A stretch of DNA of 64,000 nucleotides from Planotetraspora mira (GTDB lineage Bacteria; Actinomycetota; Actinomycetes; Streptosporangiales; Streptosporangiaceae): positions 1-64,000 of the forward strand of contig NZ_BOOO01000033.1 of the NCBI RefSeq assembly GCF_016863275.1, given 5' to 3'. The notes under the pieces were generated by a model. The model ran no database searches and had not been told where the DNA came from. It worked only from the letters and a program-made list of their open reading frames with translations. A program made the position numbers and the translations under genes. Positions 16,499-23,759 of this stretch are shown here, piece by piece; the first letter of the stretch is position 1, and every line of letters begins with the position of its first letter.

Positions 16499-17635
16499 AT
16501 GAAGGTGGCGCTCGTGCTGGGGACCAGCGCGGGAGGTGTGGGTAGGCACGTCCGGATGCTCGCGGGAGGACTGGTCGGCAACGGCGACGAGGTGGTCGTG
16601 GCCGGTCCGCCGAGCGTGGAGGAGTCCTTCGGCTTCACCGGCGTGGGCGCCGGCTTCGCCGCCGTCCCGATCGCGGATCGCCCGCATCCAGTGAACGACC
16701 TCAGATCGATCGCCCGGCTCAGGGGGATCACCCGGGGGGCGCATGCCGTACACGCCCATGGCCTGCGGGCGGGCGCTCTCGCCGCGGTGGCCCTGAGCGG
16801 GGGGCGCCGCCGTCCCGGCCTCGTGGTCACCCTGCACAACGCCGTCACCACGGGGGGCGCCATCGGGGCCGTCTACGGGGCGCTGGAGCGGATCGTCGCC
16901 CGCAGGGCGGACCAGGTGCTGGTCGTCTCGCCGGACATCGGCGAGCGCATGCGCGCCAGGGGAGCCCGCCACGTGAGCGCGGCCGTGGTCCCCGCTCCGC
17001 CGCTCGGGAGGCCGTCCCGGACCCCGGAGGAGGTACGGCAGGAGCTCGCAGGCCTGGCCGGCGACCGGTCGGTGGAAGACACCTCCCCGGGCGGCAGGCC
17101 CGTGCTGCTGACGGTGGCCAGGCTCGCCCAGCAGAAGGGGCTGGAGACGCTTCTCGACGCGTCGGCCCGGCCGTACGACAGCCGCCCCTTGTTCGTCGTG
17201 GCCGGCGACGGGCCGCTGCGGCCGGAGCTTCAGGCCCGGATCGACGCCGAAGGGCTGCCGGTCCTGCTGTACGGCTGGGCGAGCACACCCGACCTGCTCC
17301 AGGTGGCGACGGCCGTGGTCGTGCCGAGCAGGTGGGAGGGCCAACCCTTGAGCCTCCACGAGACGCTGAAGGCGGGCCGGCCCGTCATCGCGACCCGGGT
17401 GGGCGGCATTCCCGCCATGGTGGGGGACGCCGCCCTTCTCGTCCCACCCGGCGACGCCGTGGCGCTGGGTGAGGAGATCGCACGCGTCCTCGGCGACTCC
17501 GCCTTGGCCGGACGGCTCGCGGCGGCCTCCGCGCGTCGCGGGGAGGAGCTTCCCGGCGAGGCCGACGCCGTCCGCTCGGCGATGGAGGCCTACCGGGCGG
17601 TGTCCCGGGATGGCGGAGGGGTGACACCCTCGTAG
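16499..17635 (+). CDS. GT4 family glycosyltransferase
   Basis: This 378-residue GT-B-fold protein has an N-terminal acceptor domain beginning MKVALVLGTSAGGVGRHV and HAHGLRAGALA near residue 83. The C-terminal donor domain shows LTVARLAQQKGLETLLDA near 205, AGDGPLRPEL near 240, VPSRWEGQPLSLHETLKAGRPV near 280 and VGGIPAMV near 303. The ExxxxxxxE pattern of GT4 retaining enzymes is present. The donor is probably a nucleotide sugar and the acceptor may be the lipid made or flipped by the two preceding proteins (inference). AAAGGGAG ends five bases before the ATG at 16499. It is the last gene of the block. Confidence 0.88.
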   Translation: MKVALVLGTSAGGVGRHVRMLAGGLVGNGDEVVVAGPPSVEESFGFTGVGAGFAAVPIADRPHPVNDLRSIARLRGITRGAHAVHAHGLRAGALAAVALSGGRRRPGLVVTLHNAVTTGGAIGAVYGALERIVARRADQVLVVSPDIGERMRARGARHVSAAVVPAPPLGRPSRTPEEVRQELAGLAGDRSVEDTSPGGRPVLLTVARLAQQKGLETLLDASARPYDSRPLFVVAGDGPLRPELQARIDAEGLPVLLYGWASTPDLLQVATAVVVPSRWEGQPLSLHETLKAGRPVIATRVGGIPAMVGDAALLVPPGDAVALGEEIARVLGDSALAGRLAAASARRGEELPGEADAVRSAMEAYRAVSRDGGGVTPS

Positions 17636-17706
17636 CCGCGGCCCCGCCTTGGCCGGCGGCCGATCACCTCGCCCACCTGCGCTGATGGAAGTGCTAGTCC
17701 GCCGGA

Positions 17707-17736
17707 TTAGGTCAACCTAAGCCTGATCCATATACT
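17707..17736 (+). promoter_or_regulatory. Promoter with palindromic operator for terC
   Basis: TTAGGT (17707-17712) and TATACT (17731-17736) form a -35/-10 pair with an 18-base spacer. The -35 lies inside TTAGGTCAACCTAA (17707-17720), a six-base inverted repeat. The half-sites resemble DtxR/IdeR/MntR operators, but the spacing is shorter than in the iron box. The predicted start near 17743 coincides with the beginning of the riboswitch. Confidence 0.6.
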
Positions 17737-17740
17737 GAGC

Positions 17741-17842
17741 GGGTTGGGGGGGAGTATCCCTTCGCGACAGCCTCGTCATCACGGCGTCCGCGCCCGGGAC
17801 TGTCGGTCCACCTCGGTGGGCGGGAGAGACCTCCGGCAGTGT
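17741..17842 (+). promoter_or_regulatory. Probable yybP-ykoY (manganese) riboswitch
   Basis: The leader upstream of terC contains the two conserved elements of this class: GGGGAGTA at 17748-17755 and GGGAGAGACCT near 17822-17832. Between them is CGTCATCACGG (17774-17784). A helix GACAG/CTGTC (17766-17770 with 17800-17804) and a CCACC/GGTGG hairpin (17808-17820) lie in the expected places. The class senses Mn2+ and often precedes TerC/Alx or MntP Mn exporters. A covariance-model search was not possible. Confidence 0.75.
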
Positions 17843-17869
17843 CTTCGCGCGCGCCGGAAGGTCTTCATC

Positions 17870-18883
17870 TTGAGTGTTCCTCTGTGGGCATGGGTCGCCG
17901 TCATCGTCGGCATGCTCGTCGTCCTCGCGATCGACCTGTGGATCGTCGACCGCGGCGAGCCCCGGGAGTTCTCGCTCCGCCAGGCGGGGTTCTGGGTCGG
18001 TTTCTACGTTTCGCTGGCCGCCCTTTTCGGCGTCATCTTATTGATCTTCGGTGGGACCCAGGCCGGAGGCGAGTTCTTCGCCGGGTACCTGACCGAGTAC
18101 AGCCTCAGCGTGGACAACCTGTTCGTCTTCTACATCATCATGGGGCGCTTCGCCGTACCGAGGATCTACCAGCACAAGGTGCTGCTGGTGGGCATCGTGC
18201 TCGCGCTGATCATGCGCGGCATCTTCATCGCCATCGGCGCGGCCGTCCTCAACCAGTTCAGCTGGCTCTTCTACGTCTTCGGGGTCTTCCTCGTCTACAC
18301 GGCCTACACGCTGGTCCGGGACCACAACAAGCAGGAAGAGGAGTTCACCGAGAACCTCGTCCTGCGCTGGGCGCGCCGGGTGTTCCCGACCACGCCCGAC
18401 TACGTGGGCTCGCGCGCGTTCGTCCGCGTGAACGGCCGGCGGATGGTCACTCCGATGCTGATCGTCATGATCGCGATCGGCACCACCGATCTGCTCTTCG
18501 CGCTCGACTCGATTCCGGCGATCTTCGGGCTCACCAAGGATGCCTTCATCGTCTTCACCGCCAACGTGTTCGCCCTGATGGGACTGCGTCAGCTCTACTT
18601 CCTGCTGGGGGGTCTGCTGCAGCGCCTGGTCTACATCAGCTACGGGCTTGCGTTCATCCTGGGTTTCATCGGGGTTAAGCTCGTTTTGGAGGCACTGCAC
18701 GAGACCGGGGTCTCCTGGGCGCCTCAGATCCCTATCTGGCTCTCCCTGTCCGTCATCGGCGTCACGATGGCGATCACGACCGTCGCCAGCCTGATCAAGG
18801 TCAGGCGCGACGCGGTGGCCGCTTCGGCGCAAGTGCCGCAGGGACAGGATGCCCCGCAGGGTCAAGAAGCCTCACAGGGGTAG
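17870..18883 (+). CDS. TerC family integral membrane protein (putative Mn2+ exporter)
   Basis: The protein has 337 residues with about eight to nine membrane helices. The conserved acidic membrane motifs EYSLSVDNLFVF near residue 75 and TTDLLFALDSIPAIFG near residue 206 are typical of TerC/Alx and probably form the metal path. Family members are linked to manganese efflux and, by name, to tellurium resistance. The upstream riboswitch supports a manganese role. TTG at 17870 follows GGAAGG by eight bases. A longer GTG-started reading would run back into the riboswitch. The C-terminal tail is a Gln/Gly/Ala repeat and its last six codons including the stop are duplicated downstream. Confidence 0.88.
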   Translation: MSVPLWAWVAVIVGMLVVLAIDLWIVDRGEPREFSLRQAGFWVGFYVSLAALFGVILLIFGGTQAGGEFFAGYLTEYSLSVDNLFVFYIIMGRFAVPRIYQHKVLLVGIVLALIMRGIFIAIGAAVLNQFSWLFYVFGVFLVYTAYTLVRDHNKQEEEFTENLVLRWARRVFPTTPDYVGSRAFVRVNGRRMVTPMLIVMIAIGTTDLLFALDSIPAIFGLTKDAFIVFTANVFALMGLRQLYFLLGGLLQRLVYISYGLAFILGFIGVKLVLEALHETGVSWAPQIPIWLSLSVIGVTMAITTVASLIKVRRDAVAASAQVPQGQDAPQGQEASQG

Positions 18884-18901
18884 GAAGCCTCACAGGGGTA
18901 G
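18866..18901. repeat. Perfect 18-bp tandem duplication spanning the terC stop codon
   Basis: The unit GAAGCCTCACAGGGGTAG occurs at 18866-18883 and again, identical, at 18884-18901. It equals six codons ending in TAG, so the duplication adds a second in-frame stop behind the first. Confidence 0.9.
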
Positions 18902-18949
18902 CGAAACGGGCAACGAAACTGTTTGCTTGTCTCGTTGTGCCGTGCAATG

Positions 18950-18963
18950 ACCGACCGGTCGGT
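18950..18963. promoter_or_regulatory. Palindromic operator upstream of psd (TetR-type)
   Basis: ACCGACCGGTCGGT is a perfect 14-base palindrome about 60 bases before the psd start. Its GACCG/CGGTC half-sites resemble operators of TetR-family regulators. No regulator gene is adjacent. Confidence 0.5.
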
Positions 18964-19022
18964 AATATCGTCCGTTAAGGCGCAAACCGGTCCATAGTCG
19001 CTACAGAGTACAAAGGTTCCCT

Positions 19023-19694
19023 GTGTCCAACGATTCTGAATTTTCCCGCGACCTCGTCCAGGCCGCAGGAGGTCCCGGTCGGATCCGGCTCGCGCGTGGG
19101 GTGTCGCCATGGCTGGCGCCTACCGCCACGGCGGCGGCTGTCACCACCCTTCTCATCCGCAGGTCCCCCAAGTGGGCACTGGCCGCCGCACCTTTGGCGG
19201 CCCTGACGGGTGGGATGCTCTGGTTCTTCCGCGACCCCGAGCGAGCGCCGGGACGGGGCAGGGTGATCTCGCCGGCCGATGGAGTCGTTCAGAGCATCGA
19301 TCCGTGGGCCGATGGCCGTACACGGGTGGCGATCTTCATGAGCCCCCTGAACGTGCACGTCAACCGGGCGCCGGTGGCCGGCACGATCACGTCGGTCGAG
19401 CACGTGGCCGGCGGGTTCGTCCCCGCGTTCAACAAGGACAGCGACAAGAACGAGCGCGTGGTCTGGCATTTCGACTCCGACCTCGGAGACATCGAGATGG
19501 TGCAGATCGCCGGCGCCGTTGCCCGCCGGATCGTGCCGTATCTGGAGGCGGGGGCCAAGGTGACCCAGGGTGAGCGGGTCGGACTGATCCGGCTGGGCTC
19601 CCGGGTCGACGTCTACCTGCCCGAGGGCATCACCCCCGCGGTCACCGTGGGCGACAAGACCGTGGCGGGGGTGACTCGCCTTGACCACATCTGA
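19023..19694 (+). CDS. psd: Phosphatidylserine decarboxylase
   Basis: This 223-residue enzyme makes phosphatidylethanolamine from phosphatidylserine. Family signatures are SPADGVV near residue 81, the His-containing MSPLNVHVNRAP near 105, FNKDSDKNER near 140, and the self-cleavage site LGSRVDVYLP near 197, where the Ser becomes the pyruvoyl cofactor. The short length fits the compact Psd type found in many actinobacteria. A hydrophobic segment at about 35-60 suggests membrane association. The start is GTG at 19023. It overlaps pssA by 14 bases, so the two PE-synthesis steps are coupled. Confidence 0.93.
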   Translation: MSNDSEFSRDLVQAAGGPGRIRLARGVSPWLAPTATAAAVTTLLIRRSPKWALAAAPLAALTGGMLWFFRDPERAPGRGRVISPADGVVQSIDPWADGRTRVAIFMSPLNVHVNRAPVAGTITSVEHVAGGFVPAFNKDSDKNERVVWHFDSDLGDIEMVQIAGAVARRIVPYLEAGAKVTQGERVGLIRLGSRVDVYLPEGITPAVTVGDKTVAGVTRLDHI

Positions 19695-20520
19695 TCTCGG
19701 TGCGGACGCGAGCTGGCCGGTCGAAGGGCTGGCCGACGAGCCTCAGGGTCCGGTCGGCAAGGCCTTCCGGCTGTCGGCCGCCGACTCGCTCTCGCTCGGA
19801 AACGCTCTCAGCGGCTTCCTCGCCGTCTGCCTGCTCGCGTGGTCGGCGATCACCGATCTGCAGTCCAGCGGCAAGTTCGAGCCCGACCCACGGTTCTTCG
19901 GCACCGCGGTGGTCCTGCTGCTCGTCGGTGCGACGTGCGACCTGTTCGACGGCCTTGTGGCCAGGAGGTTCCGCGCGTCGGCGATGGGCGCCGAGCTGGA
20001 CAACCTCGCCGATGTGATCAGCTTCGGCTTCGCTCCGGCCTTCATGGTGGTGATCTGGGGCGGGTTCTCCGGCAGGGTGCCTCTGTGGCTCGTGTTGTTC
20101 GCCGCGGCCTCGGTCCTGCTCGCCGGTGTCGTACGGCTGGCCCGCTTCGCCTGCGTGAAGACCAAGAGCGGCGACTTCATGGGTCTGCCGATCCCGATGG
20201 GCGCGATGACCGTCGTGTCGATCGTGCTGCTCTTCCAGCCGGGATATCTGACGATCGCCGGGATCATGGCGGTCGCGTGGCTGATGGTCAGCCGGATCGA
20301 GTACCCCAAGCCGAAGGGCAACCTCGCCGCCGTCGTCCTCGCCTGGATGATGATCAACGTGGCGTGCCTCATCATCTGGGCGGCCCGCCTGGCCGGAGGC
20401 GACCAGCTCATCACTGTGGGCGCCGTCATGCAGATCGCCATCGTGTCGGCGATCCCATTGCGCGTTCTGATGTTCAAACAGCAGCAGCGGAGGGAACGAC
20501 GCGAGGAGAGCGTGGGCTGA
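19681..20520 (+). CDS. pssA: CDP-diacylglycerol-serine O-phosphatidyltransferase
   Basis: This 279-residue membrane enzyme makes phosphatidylserine from CDP-diacylglycerol and serine. The CDP-alcohol phosphotransferase motif DG-x2-AR-x8-G-x3-D-x3-D is complete in DGLVARRFRASAMGAELDNLAD near residues 86-107. About seven hydrophobic segments are visible. TTG at 19681 lies inside the end of psd. It supplies the substrate of the preceding decarboxylase. A hairpin follows the stop. Confidence 0.93.
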   Translation: MTTSDLGADASWPVEGLADEPQGPVGKAFRLSAADSLSLGNALSGFLAVCLLAWSAITDLQSSGKFEPDPRFFGTAVVLLLVGATCDLFDGLVARRFRASAMGAELDNLADVISFGFAPAFMVVIWGGFSGRVPLWLVLFAAASVLLAGVVRLARFACVKTKSGDFMGLPIPMGAMTVVSIVLLFQPGYLTIAGIMAVAWLMVSRIEYPKPKGNLAAVVLAWMMINVACLIIWAARLAGGDQLITVGAVMQIAIVSAIPLRVLMFKQQQRRERREESVG

Positions 20521-20527
20521 CGCCGAT

Positions 20528-20575
20528 GCTGAACAAGGGCCTGACCAGGGACTACGGTCACTCGGGCCCTTCAGC
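20528..20575 (+). terminator. Probable terminator after pssA
   Basis: AAGGGCC (20535-20541) pairs with GGCCCTT (20565-20571). The outer GCTGA/TCAGC bases (20528-20532 with 20571-20575) extend the stem around a small bulge. No T run follows. Confidence 0.5.
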
Positions 20576-20670
20576 GTCGGGCATGTCTGCAGGGCATGAT
20601 CGTCAGGTGGGCCCAGGCTCTTCTTCTTCACGTGGATAGATCGCCTAGTCCAAACGGAGCCCTGGTCGCC

Positions 20671-20967
20671 ATGCCTCGTGAGCACACCCGGACGTACTTC
20701 CTCGGCAAACTCGCCCGGGAGTTGGAGCTCAGGGGCCTGGAAGCATTCCTGCGTCCCGACCCTCCCTCGCTGAAGGTCCGTGATCCGGACGCGGCGATCT
20801 TCTCCGAGACCGTCGACTGCGTCGCCCTGTCCGACGGCTGGTTCTACCGCTGGTCCTGGGGCGACGTGGTGGAGAGCGCCGACCAGCCCGCCGCCGCGGC
20901 CGATCGCATCGTCAAGGTCTTCACCACCGGTGAGCCTCGCCCGCATCCGGGCCTCGAAGACGCCTGA
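20671..20967 (+). CDS. Small hypothetical protein
   Basis: This 98-residue protein begins MPREHTRTYFLGKLARELELRG and contains LSDGWFYRWSWGDVVES, an aromatic-rich stretch. It ends with a helix and a short acidic tail. The composition and codon use look like a genuine soluble protein. It carries no motif I recognise. The start is ATG at 20671, and a longer reading from 20596 lacks a ribosome site. A terminator-like hairpin separates it from pssA, so it is probably transcribed on its own. Confidence 0.6.
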   Translation: MPREHTRTYFLGKLARELELRGLEAFLRPDPPSLKVRDPDAAIFSETVDCVALSDGWFYRWSWGDVVESADQPAAAADRIVKVFTTGEPRPHPGLEDA

Positions 20968-21125
20968 GTCTGAGCGGGGCCGGCGGGCGTGGGAAGCCGG
21001 TGGTCCCCGGTATCGGCCGGCCGGCCGTACGGGCTGCCCGCATGAGAGACGCTGACGTAGCGGCACGGGCAAACCGCCAGGTCATGGGCCGGGGACCTTG
21101 CTCGGAAAAAAAACTTCCTGCGATG

Positions 21126-21202
21126 TGTCGATTCCCGGCGGGCCCGTTCGAGGCCCAGGTGGAGGGCCGAAACGAGCGGCCCGGAACCGAAGGGAATCGA
21201 CA
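21126..21202 (+). promoter_or_regulatory. Leader hairpin occluding the DUF998 start site
   Basis: TGTCGATTCCC (21126-21136) is exactly complementary to GGGAATCGACA (21192-21202). The right arm contains most of the Shine-Dalgarno AAGGGA and the A of the ATG. Inner GC-rich segments (GGCCC 21152-21156 with GGGCC 21164-21168) would fold inside. The structure could block translation until melted or bound. Confidence 0.6.
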
Positions 21203-21903
21203 TGACGGCTCAGCAGGCGACTTCGGTCGCGGACGGCGCCGAGGCCGGAGCGGGCTGCGATCCGGCGACGAGCGTCACCAAGACCTTGCTGGCCTACGGT
21301 GTCATCGCCGGGCCGATCTACGTCCTGGTGTCCGTGATCGAGGGCCTCACCCGAGAGGGCTTCGACTTCTCCCGCCACGCGTGGAGCCTGCTCGCCAACG
21401 GCGACTTCGGCTGGATCCACGTCGCCGATCTGGTGGTGACCGGGCTGATGACCGTCGCCTTCGCGGTCGGTCTGGGACGCGCCCTGCGGCCAGGATTGGG
21501 GGCCACCTGGGCTCCTCGCCTGGTCGGCGCGTACGGCGCGAGCATGGTGGCCGCCGGGGCGTTCCGCGCGGATCCGGCGCTGGGCTTCCCCACGGGGACA
21601 CCGGCGGGCGCGGGCGAGGTCTCCTGGCACGGCACGCTGCACTTCGTCTCGGGCGGCATCGGTTTCGCCTGCCTGATCGTGGCGTGCTTCGTGATGGGAG
21701 CCCGGTTCGGCCGCGATGGGCGCCGGGGCTGGGCGGCGTTCTCCCGGATCACCGGGGTGCTGTTCTTCGCGGGCTTCGCCGGCATCGCGTCCGGCGGCGG
21801 TAGCGTGTGGATCAATCTGGCCTTCACCGCGGCGGTGGTGCTCGTCTGCGCCTGGATATCGGCGCTGGCGGTTCATCTCTACCGCCGGGCCGCGCACAGC
21901 TGA
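21202..21903 (+). CDS. DUF998 family membrane protein
   Basis: This 233-residue protein has a hydrophilic leader of about 25 residues and six predicted helices. Family features include AGPIYVLVSVIEGLTREGFDFSRHAWSLLANGDFGWIH near residues 37-75 and FRADPALGFPTGTP near 116-130. DUF998 proteins are multi-pass membrane proteins of unknown function, often encoded beside ECF sigma factors, as here. AAGGGA sits six bases before the ATG but lies within a strong inverted repeat. It is the first gene of a three-gene group with YCII and the sigma factor. Confidence 0.82.
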   Translation: MTAQQATSVADGAEAGAGCDPATSVTKTLLAYGVIAGPIYVLVSVIEGLTREGFDFSRHAWSLLANGDFGWIHVADLVVTGLMTVAFAVGLGRALRPGLGATWAPRLVGAYGASMVAAGAFRADPALGFPTGTPAGAGEVSWHGTLHFVSGGIGFACLIVACFVMGARFGRDGRRGWAAFSRITGVLFFAGFAGIASGGGSVWINLAFTAAVVLVCAWISALAVHLYRRAAHS

Positions 21904-21944
21904 ACCCCCATTCGGAGAGCGTCGTAGGAAGGCAAGGAGAGATC

Positions 21945-22319
21945 ATGCGTTACTTGGTGATACTTAAGGCGGAGCAGCCGACGACCCCGCCGCCCCCCGA
22001 GCTCATGGAAGCGATCATGAAGCTCGGCGGCGAGGCCACCGCGGCAGGTGCCCTGCTCGACACCGCGGGGCTGGCCCCGAGCGCGGCGGGCGCCCAGGTC
22101 GCGCTGGCCGGGGGACGGCTGAGCGTGACCGACGGGCCGTTCGCCGAGGCGAAGGAGCTCATCAGCTACGCGCTGTACGAGGTGCGGTCGAAGGAGGAGG
22201 CCGTCGAGTGGACCTCGCGCTTCATGAAGCTGCACCGGGATCTCTGGGAGGGCTGGGAGGGTGAGTCCACGGTCCTGAAGGTGCTCGGTCCCGAGGACTT
22301 CGGACCTCCTGCGACCTGA
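21945..22319 (+). CDS. YCII-related DGPF-domain protein
   Basis: The protein has 124 residues: MRYLVILKAEQ opening, then VALAGGRLSVTDGPFAEAKELI with the DGPF motif near residue 65, and ALYEVRSKEEAVEW. This is the small DGPF/YCII protein that accompanies group ECF42 sigma factors. The fold is a dimeric ferredoxin-like barrel, and a biochemical role has not been established. AAGGAGA (21934-21940) precedes the ATG at 21945. It lies 41 bases behind the DUF998 stop and about 90 bases before the sigma gene. Confidence 0.88.
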   Translation: MRYLVILKAEQPTTPPPPELMEAIMKLGGEATAAGALLDTAGLAPSAAGAQVALAGGRLSVTDGPFAEAKELISYALYEVRSKEEAVEWTSRFMKLHRDLWEGWEGESTVLKVLGPEDFGPPAT

Positions 22320-22409
22320 GGCCACCGGGGTTGAGATTCCCGGCCGGGCGCGGCGGATCTCGTCCCTTGCCTCCCGTACGGGGGCCTGATGGTGGTTGGA
22401 TCGGCAACC

Positions 22410-23696
22410 ATGACGGTCGCCGATCCCCACCGGGCCACCCACCGCGCGATCGAGGCGGTCTGGCGGATCGAGTCGGCCAGGGTGATCGCCGGACTCGCCC
22501 GGCTCGTCCGCGACGTCGGCCTGGCCGAGGAACTCGCGCAGGACGCGCTGGTCATCGCCCTCGAACAGTGGCCGGAGTCGGGTGTCCCCGACAATCCGGG
22601 CGCGTGGCTCATGGCGACTGCGAAGCATCGCGCGATCGACCTCCTGCGCCGCCAGACGCGGTACGCGCACAAGCTCGAGGAGGTCGGCCGTGATCTCGAC
22701 GTCCGGCAGCGGGCGGAACCGGACCTGGACGCGGCGATCGACGACCAGATCGGCGACGACCTGCTGCGCCTGGTCTTCACCGCCTGCCATCCCGTCCTGC
22801 CGACCGAGTCCCGTGTCGCGCTCACACTGCGCCTGCTCGGCGGGCTCACCACCGAGGAGATCGCGCGGGCATTCCTGATCGCCGAGCCCACGGTCGCCCA
22901 GCGGATCGTCCGCGCGAAGCGCACACTCGCCTCGAAGAAGGTCGAGTTCGAACTGCCGGCGCCGCACGAACTGGCCGACCGGCTGGCGTCGGTGCTCGGC
23001 GTCATCTACCTGATCTTCAATGAGGGCTACGCGGCCACGGGCGGGGACGACTGGACGCGCCCGGAGCTCTGCCAGGAGGCGCTCCGACTGGGCCGGATCC
23101 TCGCCGGGCTCGCGCCCGGCGAGCCCGAGGTGCACGGGCTGGTCGGGCTGATGGAGATCCAGGCGTCACGTCTGCGCGCCAGGACGGGCCCGTCGGGCGA
23201 CCCCGTTCTGCTCATGGACCAGGATCGGCGCCTGTGGGACCGGCTGCTCATCCGTCGCGGCCTGGAGGCGATCGACCGGGCCGAGGCGCTCGGCGGCATG
23301 TTCGGCCCGTACGCCCTGCAGGCCGCGATCGCCGCCTGCCACGCCCGCGCGCCGTCCAGGGAGGACACGGACTGGGAGCGGATCGCGGCGCTCTACCAGG
23401 TGCTGGCCCATGTCTCGCCGTCTCCGGTCGTGGAGCTGAACAGGGCCGTCGCCGTCGGCATGGCCACGGGGCCGGCCGACGGCCTGGAGATCGTGGACGC
23501 ACTCGTGTCCGAGCGCACGCTGGCGGGCTACCCCCAGCTGCCCGCCGTACGCGGTGATCTTCTCGCCAGGCTGGGCAGGCTCGACGAGGCACGGCTGGAG
23601 TTCGAACGTGCCGCGGCGCTGACGCGGAACGGGCGGGAGCGCGCGCTCTTCCTCGACCGGGCCGCGGACCACGCCAAGGGGACCCCGGCCGGGTGA
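22410..23696 (+). CDS. ECF42-type RNA polymerase sigma factor with C-terminal TPR-like extension
   Basis: This 428-residue protein has sigma region 2 at residues about 15-90 (IESARVIAGLARLVRDVGLAEELAQDAL, GAWLMATAKHRAIDLLRR) and region 4 at about 125-175 (VALTLRLLGGLTTEEIARAFLIAEPTVAQRI). A long helical extension (about 190-428) has TPR-like units ending in RLDEARLEFERAAALTRN. This is the ECF42 layout, in which the extension is needed for activity and no classical anti-sigma factor is encoded. ATG at 22410 fits family starts best, and an ATG at 22389 in the same frame is possible. Neither has a strong ribosome site. Confidence 0.9.
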   Translation: MTVADPHRATHRAIEAVWRIESARVIAGLARLVRDVGLAEELAQDALVIALEQWPESGVPDNPGAWLMATAKHRAIDLLRRQTRYAHKLEEVGRDLDVRQRAEPDLDAAIDDQIGDDLLRLVFTACHPVLPTESRVALTLRLLGGLTTEEIARAFLIAEPTVAQRIVRAKRTLASKKVEFELPAPHELADRLASVLGVIYLIFNEGYAATGGDDWTRPELCQEALRLGRILAGLAPGEPEVHGLVGLMEIQASRLRARTGPSGDPVLLMDQDRRLWDRLLIRRGLEAIDRAEALGGMFGPYALQAAIAACHARAPSREDTDWERIAALYQVLAHVSPSPVVELNRAVAVGMATGPADGLEIVDALVSERTLAGYPQLPAVRGDLLARLGRLDEARLEFERAAALTRNGRERALFLDRAADHAKGTPAG

Positions 23697-23721
23697 CCGC
23701 GCGCCCGGATCGGGCACGCGG
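23697..23721. terminator. Bidirectional terminator after the sigma factor gene
   Basis: CCGCG-c-GCCCG (23697-23707) pairs with CGGGC-a-CGCGG (23711-23721) around a GAT loop. It lies between the convergent sigma factor and MBL genes. Confidence 0.65.
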
Positions 23722-23759
23722 CCGTGTTCTGCCGTGTCGCCGGAATCGTCAGGCGCGGA

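Noticed and set aside
13748-17359. A 1203-codon open frame on the minus strand
   Set aside because: It lies antisense to the PNPT, MurJ and GT4 genes, all with clear family motifs. The frame is open only because of high GC content, and its translation is low-complexity Arg/Gly/His.
17707-17725. Classical IdeR/DmdR iron box
   Set aside because: The TTAGG and CCTAA halves are four bases apart rather than nine, so it was listed only as DtxR-like.
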